Of a stretch of 64,000 bases of DNA, positions 27,955-37,464 are shown piece by piece. This DNA comes from Sulfurospirillum sp. 1612 (GTDB lineage: Bacteria; Campylobacterota; Campylobacteria; Campylobacterales; Sulfurospirillaceae). The stretch is from positions 744,001 to 808,000 of the forward strand of contig NZ_CP140614.1 in the NCBI RefSeq assembly GCF_036556685.1, read 5' to 3'. Position 1 is the first letter of the stretch; every line of letters begins with the position of its first letter. A program made the translations under genes and the position numbers. The notes below the pieces were generated by a model, which saw nothing but the letters and a program-made list of their open reading frames with translations, did not search any database and was not told where the DNA came from.

Positions 27955-29054
27955 AATGGTACGGCTTTCTCAGCGCAAAGTTGCTTATAAACTTCAATGA
28001 TATTTTTAGCCATAACATTTTTTGAAAAGTGATCAATGATAATATTTCTTTGTAAATTTAATTGATTTGGATTTTTCAAAAGTGATTCGATAGCTTGAAT
28101 AATAGCTTGTAAATCATTTGTCTTGATTAGTAAAAAATTGTTCTCATGGTATAAATCTTTTGTACTTCCTGCATTTGTTGCGATGACTTTTTTGTGCATC
28201 AAGAGTGCTTGCATGACAGATTGTGGGACACCTTCATTAGAATCAGATGTTAAAACAAAAATATCTAGTGCAGCCAAAATCTTAGCGGGCTCTTTGACAT
28301 GTCCTAAAAATCGTATATGATTTTCTAAATTCAATGTTTTAACTAATTGATGTAATTCATCGTTTTTCGGTCCATCTCCAGCTATAAAAAATTTGAGATT
28401 ATTGTGTTTTTTTATTAATTGTTTTGCCGCTTTTATAAAAAGATCGTGTCTTTTGAATTTTCTTAAAACTGCGATAATCCCTATGGCTATTTCATCTTTT
28501 TCTATTCCAAGAATTTCTCTTTCTTTAACTGCATCATATTTTTTAGGATCAAAAATTCTCTCATCTATTCCTGTGGGGATAGATAAAATCTTCTCAGGTT
28601 TGATACGATTGTTTTGAATCATAGCAGTTTTGACACTCTCTCCCGTGGTAAAGATAAAATCTGCCAATTCATTGATAAAGTTTAATCGTGAAGGATTGAT
28701 TCTATTAGAAAGGTGTCTGGTTCGGATAAACTTGACATGTGCTAGTTTTGCAGCAAGTCCTCCAGTCCAAGTATCTTTGCCACTGTGTGTGTTGATAATA
28801 TCAATATGATGTTTTTTGATAATTTTGTAAAGTTTCCAAATCGTTTGCAAATCATAACTACCATTAAAAGGTAGGATAAACGTTTGAATATTGTGTTCTT
28901 GTGCTTTTTCTTTGATTTTAGCGTGATCTCGACATGCGAGAAATACTTCGATACCTTTTTCTCTGATTGCCAACATTTCGTTGATAATACGAATTTCTTG
29001 TCCACCCCAGCCATCAGACCATTCGGTATGGAGTACTCGGATTGATTTCTTCAT
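27951..29054 (-). CDS. GT4-family glycosyltransferase
   Basis: A 367-residue GT-B enzyme beginning with WSDGWGGQEIRIINEML, with AVLRKFKRHDLFIKAA in the hinge region and LTSDSNEGVPQSVMQALL at the donor site. It lies between two GT9 genes with ATGA overlaps on both sides, so it belongs to the same core-assembly transcript. The sugar it transfers is unknown. Confidence 0.9.
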   Translation of the reverse strand: MKKSIRVLHTEWSDGWGGQEIRIINEMLAIREKGIEVFLACRDHAKIKEKAQEHNIQTFILPFNGSYDLQTIWKLYKIIKKHHIDIINTHSGKDTWTGGLAAKLAHVKFIRTRHLSNRINPSRLNFINELADFIFTTGESVKTAMIQNNRIKPEKILSIPTGIDERIFDPKKYDAVKEREILGIEKDEIAIGIIAVLRKFKRHDLFIKAAKQLIKKHNNLKFFIAGDGPKNDELHQLVKTLNLENHIRFLGHVKEPAKILAALDIFVLTSDSNEGVPQSVMQALLMHKKVIATNAGSTKDLYHENNFLLIKTNDLQAIIQAIESLLKNPNQLNLQRNIIIDHFSKNVMAKNIIEVYKQLCAEKAVPL

Positions 29055-30124
29055 GATAACATCTTTTTAATAGTTTTTTGAATGGTATTAAGATCTAAAT
29101 GCATCAAACAATCACTCACTTTAGTTCCGTTACAACCATCTTTGCCACAAGGAACACAGTCCCAATCTTCTTGGATGACGGTATGTTTTCCCATCGTTCT
29201 GATTCCCTTGCGTGTGGTATAGCCGCTTTGCATTAGTTCATTATCCCAAGGTCCCCAATGGTCGGCACCACTTGGTCCAAAAAATGCAAGTACCGGCGTA
29301 TCATTAGCTGCGCTCATATGCATAATCGCTGTGTCTACTCCGATAAACATTTTGGCTTTTTTGTTGAGTGCTGCTGTTTGTTTGAGTGTCAATTTCCCTG
29401 CAAAATTGAGAGGGTTACTGGTGCATTGTGCCAAAATAGCTTCGATTTTTTGAATTTCAAAAGGATCATTTGAAGCGGTTAAAATGACCTCTTGATTCAA
29501 GGTATTTTTACAAAAATCGATAATTTCTGCCATGGTTGTGTCGTTGATACATTTAAAAAGCCATCTTGAAACAGGATGAATATGGATAAAATCTTGTTTG
29601 ACAAGCATGCTATCGATAATATCTTCATCCTCTTTTGCCCAATAGATGGCAACTTTTTTTTCTTTAACCGGAAGATTTAAAACTCTTAATGCATCAAGAT
29701 TGCACTCGATAGTATGGCGAAATTCTTGTGGTGGTAGTAAATGGGTAAAGACATTTTGTAGTAATTTATTTTTGTTTGGTTTGTATCCGATTTTTATCTT
29801 AGCACCACTAAAAAGTGCGAGTTGTGCCCCTCGATCACCCTCTGTTGTATTGATGACAATATCATATTTTTTCTCTCTAATTGAGTAGGCAAAGGCTATC
29901 TCTTTATAAATTCTTTTAAAAAAACCTAAAGATTTGATTTGTGCTCTATCGTAGATTCTGATAGTATCAACATAGGGGTTGAGACGGATCATCTCTTGTG
30001 TTCCTTCATTTAAGGCCACGTCGATGATGGCATCAGGAAAGGCAAGTTTTAGGTTCTCTAATAGAGGAGTGATAAGTAACACATCTCCAATATTTCTAAA
30101 CTTCATTACCAAGATTTTTTTCAT
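29051..30124 (-). CDS. GT9-family, heptosyltransferase III (WaaQ-like)
   Basis: A 357-residue GT9 enzyme. MKFRNIGDVLLITPLLENL opens it, GVDTAIMHMSAANDTPVLAFFGPSG is the donor site, and a Trp/Cys-rich end (HWGPWDNE, WDCVPCGKDGCNGTK) resembles WaaQ-type heptosyltransferase III. It would add a branch heptose to the inner core. Assignment to heptosyltransferase III is by pattern only. Confidence 0.85.
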   Translation of the reverse strand: MKKILVMKFRNIGDVLLITPLLENLKLAFPDAIIDVALNEGTQEMIRLNPYVDTIRIYDRAQIKSLGFFKRIYKEIAFAYSIREKKYDIVINTTEGDRGAQLALFSGAKIKIGYKPNKNKLLQNVFTHLLPPQEFRHTIECNLDALRVLNLPVKEKKVAIYWAKEDEDIIDSMLVKQDFIHIHPVSRWLFKCINDTTMAEIIDFCKNTLNQEVILTASNDPFEIQKIEAILAQCTSNPLNFAGKLTLKQTAALNKKAKMFIGVDTAIMHMSAANDTPVLAFFGPSGADHWGPWDNELMQSGYTTRKGIRTMGKHTVIQEDWDCVPCGKDGCNGTKVSDCLMHLDLNTIQKTIKKMLS

Positions 30125-30819
30125 TTAATATATTTCCAAAAGGTGTATTGTGCATATAATTTTGCGATAATATAACCTGCTTTTCCCTCAAGAAAGCCAA
30201 GTCTCAAGATATAAATTTTAAAAAATGTCCAATAAGGGCTCGCTATGGCTTTGAATAGGTTGCTTTTTTTATTTAAACTTGAATATCGATTTTGTTTGTT
30301 TATAAATTCTTCGATGTTGCTATATGCCAGATGCAACATATGATGTGTTAGTTTACCGACTTTTTCATTAGTAATAACTTTTTCGTGGACGTCATCTTCA
30401 CTAAATTTGGCAAATCTTTTATCAAAAAGTCGCAACGTTGCATCAGGATAAAGGCCACATCTTTTGATGGGCTTTCCAAAAAAATAATTCAGTCTTGGTA
30501 CCGTGTAGGCCTTGTGTTTTGGTTTTTTACACGTGGCAATAATTTCATCTTTTAACTTTTCTGTTATGATTTCATCACTGTCTAAGACAAAGACCCAATC
30601 ATTGAGACTTGCCTCGACACCTGCTTGTTTTTGTTTGCCAAAGCCCAACCACGTTTGTGTGACAATCTTGACGTTTGGAAAAGTTTTGGCGATATTTAGC
30701 GTCTCATCCGTAGAACCAGAATCAAGTAAGAGTACTTCATCAGCAAAGAGGGCAGATTGCAAAACATCATGAAGATATTTTTGGGAGTTAAATGTCAAAA
30801 TTACAATTGATAGATTCAT
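30121..30819 (-). CDS. GT2-family glycosyltransferase, WaaE/KdtX-like
   Basis: A 232-residue GT-A enzyme with VILTFNSQKYL, the LDSGSTDET nucleotide-binding loop and the metal-binding DSDE. Its short form and the FGKQKQAGVEAS segment match WaaE/KdtX (LgtF-like) core glucosyltransferases that add beta-1,4-glucose to heptose I. It sits next to the lipid A acyltransferase and waaC, as expected for an early core step. Confidence 0.88.
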   Translation of the reverse strand: MNLSIVILTFNSQKYLHDVLQSALFADEVLLLDSGSTDETLNIAKTFPNVKIVTQTWLGFGKQKQAGVEASLNDWVFVLDSDEIITEKLKDEIIATCKKPKHKAYTVPRLNYFFGKPIKRCGLYPDATLRLFDKRFAKFSEDDVHEKVITNEKVGKLTHHMLHLAYSNIEEFINKQNRYSSLNKKSNLFKAIASPYWTFFKIYILRLGFLEGKAGYIIAKLYAQYTFWKYIK

Positions 30820-31709
30820 TTATATAACTCCTCATATTGGTTTTTCCAACGCCTATGTAGCCAAAACCACTCATCGGGTTTTTGCTCAATCGCCTTTTGT
30901 GTAACATCTGCTTGTGCTTGGACACTTTGTTTGATATCGGTATCATGATGTTCACTTCGATGCGTCACAATTGGCTCATAAAAGGTGATATCATAGGTTT
31001 GATAATCCTGGGTTGTGATGAATGTTGGTATGATGACAGCACCCGTTTTTCGTGCCATCAATGCGGCTGAGGGCGTGTGTCTGGCACGTTTACCAAAAAA
31101 GTCAATCAAGATTCCATCTTTTTCTGTGGTATTTTGATCCACCAAAAGACCGACATTGTCGCCATCTTTGAGACCTCTTAATAATCCTCTTATAGCGCCT
31201 TGTTTTTCAAGCATATGAACATTAAATTGCTCACGGTTTTTTTGTAAAATTTGATTCATCCTCGGAGAATCCAAGTTGCGCCCCACTCCCCACAATTTAC
31301 CGTATAATGCTCCAATTGCGAGGGGTAAAAGTTCCCAATTTCCATAATGAGCAGTTTGAAAGATGATAGCATGTCCACTTTTCTTGACGTGATCATAAAT
31401 ATCTTGATTGTGGATGCGAATTTTACCTAATAATTTTTCAGTGCTGATACCTTGATTTTCCACAAAATCTCTAAGATTATAGAGGAGGTTTTTATAGCAT
31501 TTTTTGATGATACGTTTTTTTTCTTCATCACTCATCCTCTCTTCATAGGCTAAATCAAGATTAACGCGTGCAATTTTTCGATGTTTTTTATCTAGCGTAT
31601 AGGCCATAAATGCAAGAAAATCTAAGATGCAATTTGTCACAACTCTTGGCGTATATTTGACAATAAAGACAAATATTTTAAAGATAGTAAGATAGAAAAA
31701 ATCTAGCAT
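30816..31709 (-). CDS. Lipid A biosynthesis lauroyl/myristoyl acyltransferase (LpxL/HtrB family)
   Basis: A 297-residue inner-membrane protein adding a secondary acyl chain to lipid A. A hydrophobic N-terminus (FYLTIFKIFVFIVKY) precedes the catalytic HYGNWE (His-x4-Glu) and LLVDQNTTEKDGILIDFFG, both typical of LpxL/LpxM. Which position and chain it acylates is not visible. It overlaps waaC by seven bases. Confidence 0.92.
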   Translation of the reverse strand: MLDFFYLTIFKIFVFIVKYTPRVVTNCILDFLAFMAYTLDKKHRKIARVNLDLAYEERMSDEEKKRIIKKCYKNLLYNLRDFVENQGISTEKLLGKIRIHNQDIYDHVKKSGHAIIFQTAHYGNWELLPLAIGALYGKLWGVGRNLDSPRMNQILQKNREQFNVHMLEKQGAIRGLLRGLKDGDNVGLLVDQNTTEKDGILIDFFGKRARHTPSAALMARKTGAVIIPTFITTQDYQTYDITFYEPIVTHRSEHHDTDIKQSVQAQADVTQKAIEQKPDEWFWLHRRWKNQYEELYK

Positions 31710-32665
31710 GCTAAAAGCTCCTTTGCCAACGTAATGATCTCTTCTGGGTCAATATTTTTGATGCAAAAATCTTCTTTGTTTAACGCTCTAGCATGAATCG
31801 TTTTCTTGCAATCGACGGTTTTGTTGATGGGGGTTTGTAGCGTATTTCTACGACTAGGAGTCGGACCAAATATAGTGATGCTAGCTCGATTCTGCGCCCA
31901 TGCCATGTGGGTGGGGCCACTGTCTGCCCCGATGGTTAAATCACTATTGGATACAACCGCTTTGAGTTCATCTAAGCTCAGTCTTGGCAATAATGTGGCA
32001 GGAGTATGATGACAGATAAACGAGGCCGTATCTCGCTCTTTTTCATTTCCCCATGAGATGTAAGTTCTCACATTAAGCGCATTGATGATCTTGATAAAAT
32101 GCTCTTTGGGATAGATTTTACTCTCCCAAGATGAGCCCACCACAATCAAAAGTCGGGGTTTGATTTTCGATGTGCTTGAGGCAAATAAAAAAGACTCTTT
32201 TTGCAAGATATCTGGCATCTTAAAACTTAGCGCTTGTGAGACAAGGGTCATATTGCGAAAGATGACATTCTCTTCATAGGCGATGGTGATTTTTTTGGTA
32301 TACAAAAATGCCGCAAGCGATTCACGCAGTGAGTGCTTGTCAAATCCGATGACATTGCGACCAATAAGCCGAGCGACGATGGCAGATTTAATCAAGCCTT
32401 GCATATCGATGATAAGATCATAAGGATGTTGTTTGACAAATTTTTTGAGTTTTTGATACTCCTCAAAAAGATGTAATTTATTGTTTTTTAGTCGGAGTGT
32501 ATAGATATTTTCAATATGAGGATTATATCTCAAAACATCGCCAAAGCGCTCTTCTACAAACCAATCAATATGAGCATTTTCTAAATTCTTATGGATGTAT
32601 TGCAAAATAATCATGGCATGGATGATATCCCCAAGAGCTGAGAGTTTTACGATGGCTATTCTCAT
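31703..32665 (-). CDS. waaC: ADP-heptose:LPS heptosyltransferase I
   Basis: GT9 enzyme adding the first heptose to Kdo. The N-terminus MRIAIVKLSALGDIIHAM is the WaaC form of the family. The centre has FDKHSLRE and the donor site GADSGPTHMAWAQNRASITIFGPT. It is the first gene of the minus-strand core operon; the 63-base gap upstream is shared with the divergent exonuclease gene. Confidence 0.94.
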   Translation of the reverse strand: MRIAIVKLSALGDIIHAMIILQYIHKNLENAHIDWFVEERFGDVLRYNPHIENIYTLRLKNNKLHLFEEYQKLKKFVKQHPYDLIIDMQGLIKSAIVARLIGRNVIGFDKHSLRESLAAFLYTKKITIAYEENVIFRNMTLVSQALSFKMPDILQKESFLFASSTSKIKPRLLIVVGSSWESKIYPKEHFIKIINALNVRTYISWGNEKERDTASFICHHTPATLLPRLSLDELKAVVSNSDLTIGADSGPTHMAWAQNRASITIFGPTPSRRNTLQTPINKTVDCKKTIHARALNKEDFCIKNIDPEEIITLAKELLAC

Positions 32666-32692
32666 ATAAGTTTGATTCCTTTTTTAATAAGA

Positions 32693-32698
32693 TATAAT
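32693..32698 (+). promoter_or_regulatory. -10 element of the exonuclease-manB-hisHA transcript
   Basis: TATAAT 31 bases before the exonuclease start, with TTGATT 15 bases further upstream as a possible poor -35. Confidence 0.45.
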
Positions 32699-32728
32699 TG
32701 TACAAAAATAAAGATAAAGAGGTACTAA

Positions 32729-33511
32729 ATGATATGCGTTTTTGATATTGAAACAATTCCCGATGCTGATTTGATTCGTGATACGTTGCATTTAGAAGGC
32801 GAAGATATTGATGTTTCCCTCAGTGCCATGGATGAGCAAGAAGCCAAAAGCGGCAGTAGTTTCTTGCCCTTGCCTTATCATAAAATCATCACGATTAGTG
32901 CTGTGATTGCTGATGATTATGGGACTTTTAAAAAGGTAAGCTCCATCGAAGGTGCGAATGAAAAAGAGATGATTAAAAACTTTCTAGTTTTTATTGACCG
33001 ACAGAATCCAAAACTCATTAGCTTTAATGGCAGAAGTTTTGATATGCCACTTTTGATGATACGTGCGATGAAATATTCTCTCTCCTGTCCGGCTTATTTT
33101 GAAGTTGACAATAACATGCTAAATAAAAACAAATGGGATAATTATCGCTACCGCTTTTCCAACAGATTTCATATTGATTTGATGGATCATATCTCAGAAT
33201 TTGGCGCCGCACGAGGTCTAAAACTCGATGTCTTGTGTACGATGATAGGAGCTCCTGGCAAATATGATGTCAAAGGCGATCAAGTGATGGAGCTCTATTA
33301 TGCTGATGAACTTGAAAAAATCCAAGAGTATTGCGAGAGCGATGTTTTAAATACCTATTGGCTCTTTTTAAAATATGAATTGCTAAAAGGTAATGTGACA
33401 ATAGAGGATTTTAAAAGAAGCTTAGCTATAATGGGCACAAAATTAAATGCCGATAAATCTTATACCGAGGTTTTTAACGCATCAATACAAAGGGAACTAG
33501 AGGGTGAATAG
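32729..33511 (+). CDS. Predicted 3'-5' exonuclease of the PolB type
   Basis: The 260 residues form a DnaQ-like nuclease of the PolB-related family (COG3298-type). ExoI is VFDIETIPD (Asp4 and Glu6), ExoII lies in ISFNGRSFDMPLL, and ExoIII is YCESDVLNTYWL, consistent with a YxxxD-type active site. It is probably cytoplasmic and may act in DNA repair. The 3' end overlaps the phosphomannomutase start by eight bases. Confidence 0.88.
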   Translation: MICVFDIETIPDADLIRDTLHLEGEDIDVSLSAMDEQEAKSGSSFLPLPYHKIITISAVIADDYGTFKKVSSIEGANEKEMIKNFLVFIDRQNPKLISFNGRSFDMPLLMIRAMKYSLSCPAYFEVDNNMLNKNKWDNYRYRFSNRFHIDLMDHISEFGAARGLKLDVLCTMIGAPGKYDVKGDQVMELYYADELEKIQEYCESDVLNTYWLFLKYELLKGNVTIEDFKRSLAIMGTKLNADKSYTEVFNASIQRELEGE

Positions 33512-34874
33512 TATCTTTAGAGAGTATGACATACGGGGGATTTTTGAGAAGGAACTCAACGAACAAACGACCAAACTTATCGGTTATTTTTTAGGATTAA
33601 AATTCAAGCCACTTGGTGGTGTTGTCGCGATTGGCTATGATGCACGTAGTCATTCACCGATTTTGTGTGAGTATTTAACTAGTGGTTTAAATCAAGCAGG
33701 CTGCCAAGTCCTATGCATGGGGCTTGTCGCAACACCGGTGAATTATTTTAGCAATTATCAAGAGTTTGATGGCCTCACGCCAAATGCGAGTATCATGATC
33801 ACCGGCTCACACAATCCAAGTGAGTATAATGGTTTTAAAATCACAATCGATAAAAAGCCGTTTTTTGGGGCAGATATTTATGCTCTTGGGGATCAAGTCA
33901 TTAAAAATATTGATGTAAAAATCGAAGATAACACCGCGTGCAAAAAAATCGATGCCAAAACGCTTTATATTGATTTTATGGTACGTGAATTTGCCCATCT
34001 CAAAGGCTTTGATACTCCTGTGGTACTAGATTGTGGCAATGGCGTGGCGGGAGTGGTCATTTTAGATATTTTTGATCGCTTGGGCTTTCATTACAAAGCG
34101 CTCTATGCCAATCCTGATGGTGCATTTCCAAATCACCATCCTGACCCAACGATTGAAGAGAATTTGATAGATATCAAAAAAGAGTTAGCCGGTGATTTTC
34201 AGTATGGTTTTGCTTATGATGGAGATGCCGATCGCTTGGCATTTTTGACCAAAAAGCACAATGTCAAAGGTGATATTATGGCGATTTTGTACTCTGAAGC
34301 GATGCAAAACCCTACCGTGATTGGTGAAGTGAAGTGTTCCCAAGTGATGTATGATACAATCAATGCCTATGGCAAAGCCATCATATACAAAACCGGACAC
34401 AGTAATCTCAAAGTAAAAATTGCCACACTTCAAGCAGATTTTGCCGCTGAGGTGAGTGGGCATCTTTTCTTTAATGATCGTTATTTTGGTTATGATGATG
34501 CGATTTATGCGACACTTCGGATGATTGAGCTAATCAAAAACGGTCTCAATGTCAATCAACGCATCGAGGCGTTGCCAAGAGTATATTCCACCGAAGAGAT
34601 TAAAGTACAGACTACAGAATCAGAGAAATTTGCCCTCATCGAGCAGATAAAAACGCTACTGAAAAATCCGCCGAAGGGATTTCCGCGGATCAAAGATATC
34701 ATCGATGTCGATGGTGTGCGGGTGATTTTTGATGCAGGATGGGGATTGGTGCGTGCGAGCAATACCACTCCGGTATTGGTGACACGATTTGAATCCACCG
34801 ATGCGCAAAAAGCAAAAGAGTATGAGACGCAGATGAATGCCCTCATCCAAACAGCCAAGGAGATACTCAAATGA
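33504..34874 (+). CDS. manB: Phosphomannomutase/phosphoglucomutase
   Basis: Alpha-D-phosphohexomutase family (456 residues), interconverting hexose 6- and 1-phosphates for sugar-nucleotide synthesis. It has the REYDIRGIF N-terminus, phosphoserine loop ITGSHNPSEYNGFK, metal loop DGDADR, the sugar-binding GEVSGH-like EVSGHLFF, and the C-terminal phosphate site RASNTTPVL. The start is GTG at 33504. It could feed GDP-mannose or UDP-glucose for the nearby surface-glycan genes. Confidence 0.92.
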   Translation: MNSIFREYDIRGIFEKELNEQTTKLIGYFLGLKFKPLGGVVAIGYDARSHSPILCEYLTSGLNQAGCQVLCMGLVATPVNYFSNYQEFDGLTPNASIMITGSHNPSEYNGFKITIDKKPFFGADIYALGDQVIKNIDVKIEDNTACKKIDAKTLYIDFMVREFAHLKGFDTPVVLDCGNGVAGVVILDIFDRLGFHYKALYANPDGAFPNHHPDPTIEENLIDIKKELAGDFQYGFAYDGDADRLAFLTKKHNVKGDIMAILYSEAMQNPTVIGEVKCSQVMYDTINAYGKAIIYKTGHSNLKVKIATLQADFAAEVSGHLFFNDRYFGYDDAIYATLRMIELIKNGLNVNQRIEALPRVYSTEEIKVQTTESEKFALIEQIKTLLKNPPKGFPRIKDIIDVDGVRVIFDAGWGLVRASNTTPVLVTRFESTDAQKAKEYETQMNALIQTAKEILK

Positions 34875-35482
34875 TAGCTGTTGTTGATTATAATATGGGA
34901 AATCTCAGAAGCGTTTATAATGCCTTTGAGAAGATTGGCTCAAAAGTTGATATTGTGCAAGATCACACCAAATTGCAAGCATATGATAAGATTATTTTGC
35001 CCGGTGTTGGAGCCTTTGGTGATGCGATGGCAAGCTTAGAGAGCACAGGGATGAAAGAGGCTGTTCAAGCATTTGCCCAGAGTGGCAAACCACTCCTTGG
35101 AATCTGTCTGGGGATGCAACTTTTGTTTGAAAGTAGTTGTGAATTTGGCACGACGCAAGGGCTTGGTCTGATTGAAGGCGAAGTCGTAGCCTTTGATAAA
35201 ACACGATTTTCTTCCAAGCTCAAAGTGCCGCATATGGGATGGAATGAAATTTTTATCCAACAAGATTCCCCTCTTTTAAAGGGACTTCAAAAAGAGGTCT
35301 ATCTCTATTTTGTGCATAGTTTTCATGTCGTATGTGATGATGCGGTGACGATTGGGAAGACAAAATATGGATATGAATTTGCCAGCGTCGTTCAAAAAGA
35401 GAATGTGTTTGGCTTTCAGCCCCATCCTGAAAAGTCTCATGATAATGGACTGAAAATATTGAAAAATTTTGTGGAGTTATAG
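34871..35482 (+). CDS. hisH: Imidazole glycerol phosphate synthase glutaminase subunit HisH
   Basis: Class I glutamine amidotransferase giving ammonia to HisF in histidine synthesis. The nucleophile elbow is GICLGMQLLF, the oxyanion strand PGVGAFGDAM, and the His-Glu pair is in FQPHPEKS. 203 residues is normal. It overlaps the upstream manB and abuts hisA; hisF is not in the window. Confidence 0.94.
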   Translation: MIAVVDYNMGNLRSVYNAFEKIGSKVDIVQDHTKLQAYDKIILPGVGAFGDAMASLESTGMKEAVQAFAQSGKPLLGICLGMQLLFESSCEFGTTQGLGLIEGEVVAFDKTRFSSKLKVPHMGWNEIFIQQDSPLLKGLQKEVYLYFVHSFHVVCDDAVTIGKTKYGYEFASVVQKENVFGFQPHPEKSHDNGLKILKNFVEL

Positions 35483-36196
35483 ATGGATATTTTACCGGCT
35501 ATTGATTTGAAAGACGGGAGAGCGGTGAGGCTGACAAAAGGCTTGATGCATAGTGCGAAGATTTACTCAAATGAACCTTGGGTATTAGCAAAAAGTTTTG
35601 AAGATATGGGGTCAAAATGGCTTCATCTTGTCGATTTAAACGGTGCGTTTGCGGGAGAACCTAAAAATCTCGAACAAATCGAAAAGATACGACGACATTG
35701 CAATCTCTCTTTGGAGTTGGGTGGGGGTATTCGTGATGAAGCAACGATTAAGCGCTATATTGATTTGGGGATTGACCGTATTATTTTAGGCTCGATTGCC
35801 CTCAAAGACCCCGATTTTGTCAAAGCTATGACAAAAAAATACCGTATTGTCGTAGGCATTGACGCGATTGATGGTTTTGTCGCTGTTGAGGGATGGGCTG
35901 AGAAATCAACCATGAGAGCGACGGATTTGGCGCGAGAATTTGCCGATGCGGGAGTAGAAGCCATCATCTGTACCGATGTTGGCAAAGATGGCACATTGAG
36001 TGGGGTCAATGTTGATTTTACATTGCAAATTGCCCAAGCCTCAGGAGTAGATACTATTGCTAGTGGTGGGGTCAAAGATTTATCGGATATTATTGCATTA
36101 CAAGAGACCAACAAAGTCTCAGGCGCCATTATCGGAAAAGCCTTCTATGAGGGGACGATTGACCTAAGAGAAGCTTTTAAAGTAACTTCAAAGTAA
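35483..36196 (+). CDS. hisA: ProFAR isomerase HisA
   Basis: TIM-barrel enzyme isomerising ProFAR to PRFAR in histidine and purine-linked metabolism. It starts [20 protein letters not shown] with the catalytic Asp8, and has LELGGGIRD, and [13 protein letters not shown] with the second catalytic Asp. 237 residues is typical. It starts directly at the hisH stop codon. Confidence 0.96.
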   Translation: MDILPAIDLKDGRAVRLTKGLMHSAKIYSNEPWVLAKSFEDMGSKWLHLVDLNGAFAGEPKNLEQIEKIRRHCNLSLELGGGIRDEATIKRYIDLGIDRIILGSIALKDPDFVKAMTKKYRIVVGIDAIDGFVAVEGWAEKSTMRATDLAREFADAGVEAIICTDVGKDGTLSGVNVDFTLQIAQASGVDTIASGGVKDLSDIIALQETNKVSGAIIGKAFYEGTIDLREAFKVTSK

Positions 36197-36228
36197 ATTA
36201 GGTTAGAATAATATGAATTATTTATATA

Positions 36229-36242
36229 AAGTTTATAAACTT
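36229..36242. repeat. Perfect palindrome in the cheY promoter region
   Basis: AAGTTTATAAACTT is a 14-base perfect palindrome 25 bases before the cheY start, with another AT-rich palindrome (TTTATATAAA) just upstream. Such symmetric AT sites can be operators, but could arise by chance in this AT-rich DNA. Confidence 0.35.
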
Positions 36243-36267
36243 AAAGTAAAAATCACAAAGGATTCGA

Positions 36268-36633
36268 GTGAAATTGTTAGTGGTAGATGACAGCTCAACG
36301 ATGCGACGTATTATCAAAAATACATTGGCCCGATTGGGATATACTGATGTATTAGAAGCAGAGCATGGAGTGGATGCATGGCAGGTCATGGAGAAAAATA
36401 GTGATATTGATATGTTGATTACAGATTGGAATATGCCTGAGATGAATGGCTTAGAACTTGTCCGAAAGGTACGAGCAGATGCTAAATATCAAGAATTGCC
36501 GATTATCATGGTGACGACTGAAGGGGGCAAATCTGAAGTGATTACTGCACTGAAAGCAGGGGTGAACAATTACATCGTAAAACCTTTTACTCCACAGGTT
36601 TTAAAAGAAAAATTAGAGGACGTTTTAGGCTAA
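36268..36633 (+). CDS. cheY: Chemotaxis response regulator CheY
   Basis: A stand-alone receiver domain of 121 residues that binds the flagellar switch when phosphorylated by CheA. It has the acidic pair DD (7-8), phospho-Asp53 in TDWNMPEMNG, Thr83/Thr84 and Lys105 in IVKPF. The TEGGKSEV stretch is specific to CheY among receivers. GTG start at 36268 with AAAGGA upstream. It precedes prmA by three bases, as in Campylobacter. Confidence 0.94.
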   Translation: MKLLVVDDSSTMRRIIKNTLARLGYTDVLEAEHGVDAWQVMEKNSDIDMLITDWNMPEMNGLELVRKVRADAKYQELPIIMVTTEGGKSEVITALKAGVNNYIVKPFTPQVLKEKLEDVLG

Positions 36634-36636
36634 CAT

Positions 36637-37461
36637 ATGGAACAAACCTATCATGAACTCTATCTGCGTGTTGATTCAAATTATGCTGATTTTATAGATT
36701 TTATTTTTACATTGGGTTATGAAGCCATTGAAGAAAAAGATGGAGATATCATCGTAAGAAGCAATGATGATATGGAAATGCTGCGTTTTGCCTTAAACGA
36801 ATTTGCGACGAAGATGTCGCTTGCAACGCAACATGAGATTCAAATCAAAACAGATATTAAAGTGAAAAAAAACGAAGATTGGATCAAAAAATATCAAGAA
36901 TCTATCAAGCCAATTAGCGTCGGTAACTTTTATATTCGACCAGATTGGGAAGCACCGGATGATGAAAAACAAAATATCATCATCAATCCCGCACTTGCTT
37001 TTGGCTCAGGACATCATGAGAGCACTTATGGCTGTATCTTACAATTGCAAAATTATTTACAAAAAGATGATACACTTCTAGATGTCGGTTGTGGCAGCGG
37101 TATTTTATCGATTGTTGCGGCGAAATTGGGTGCTGTTGTTGATTTGTGTGATACCGATGAACAAGCGATAGAGAGTGCGCAAGAGAATTTCAAACTCAAC
37201 CATGTCAATTATCATGAGGCTTGGGTGGGTTCGGTGAATTTTAGCCACAATACTTATGATGTTGTTGTCGCAAATATCATCGCAGATGTATTGGTGATGT
37301 TGAGCCAAGATTTGATAAAACACGTAAAACCAGGTGGAGTATTGATACTCTCAGGAATATTAGATAAATATGTAGATAAAGTACACACGAAGTTTCAGCA
37401 AATGGAGCTTGTCGAAAAATATAAAAGAAACGAATGGTACACACTAGTTTTAAAAAGGTAA
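36637..37461 (+). CDS. prmA: Ribosomal protein L11 methyltransferase
   Basis: SAM-dependent enzyme that trimethylates ribosomal protein L11. The 274 residues have an N-terminal substrate-recognition domain, the PrmA hallmark PALAFGSGHHEST, the SAM loop LDVGCGSGILS and VVANIIADVL (NxxA type). It lies between cheY and ftsH with three-base gaps on both sides. Confidence 0.94.
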   Translation: MEQTYHELYLRVDSNYADFIDFIFTLGYEAIEEKDGDIIVRSNDDMEMLRFALNEFATKMSLATQHEIQIKTDIKVKKNEDWIKKYQESIKPISVGNFYIRPDWEAPDDEKQNIIINPALAFGSGHHESTYGCILQLQNYLQKDDTLLDVGCGSGILSIVAAKLGAVVDLCDTDEQAIESAQENFKLNHVNYHEAWVGSVNFSHNTYDVVVANIIADVLVMLSQDLIKHVKPGGVLILSGILDKYVDKVHTKFQQMELVEKYKRNEWYTLVLKR

Positions 37462-37464
37462 TAG

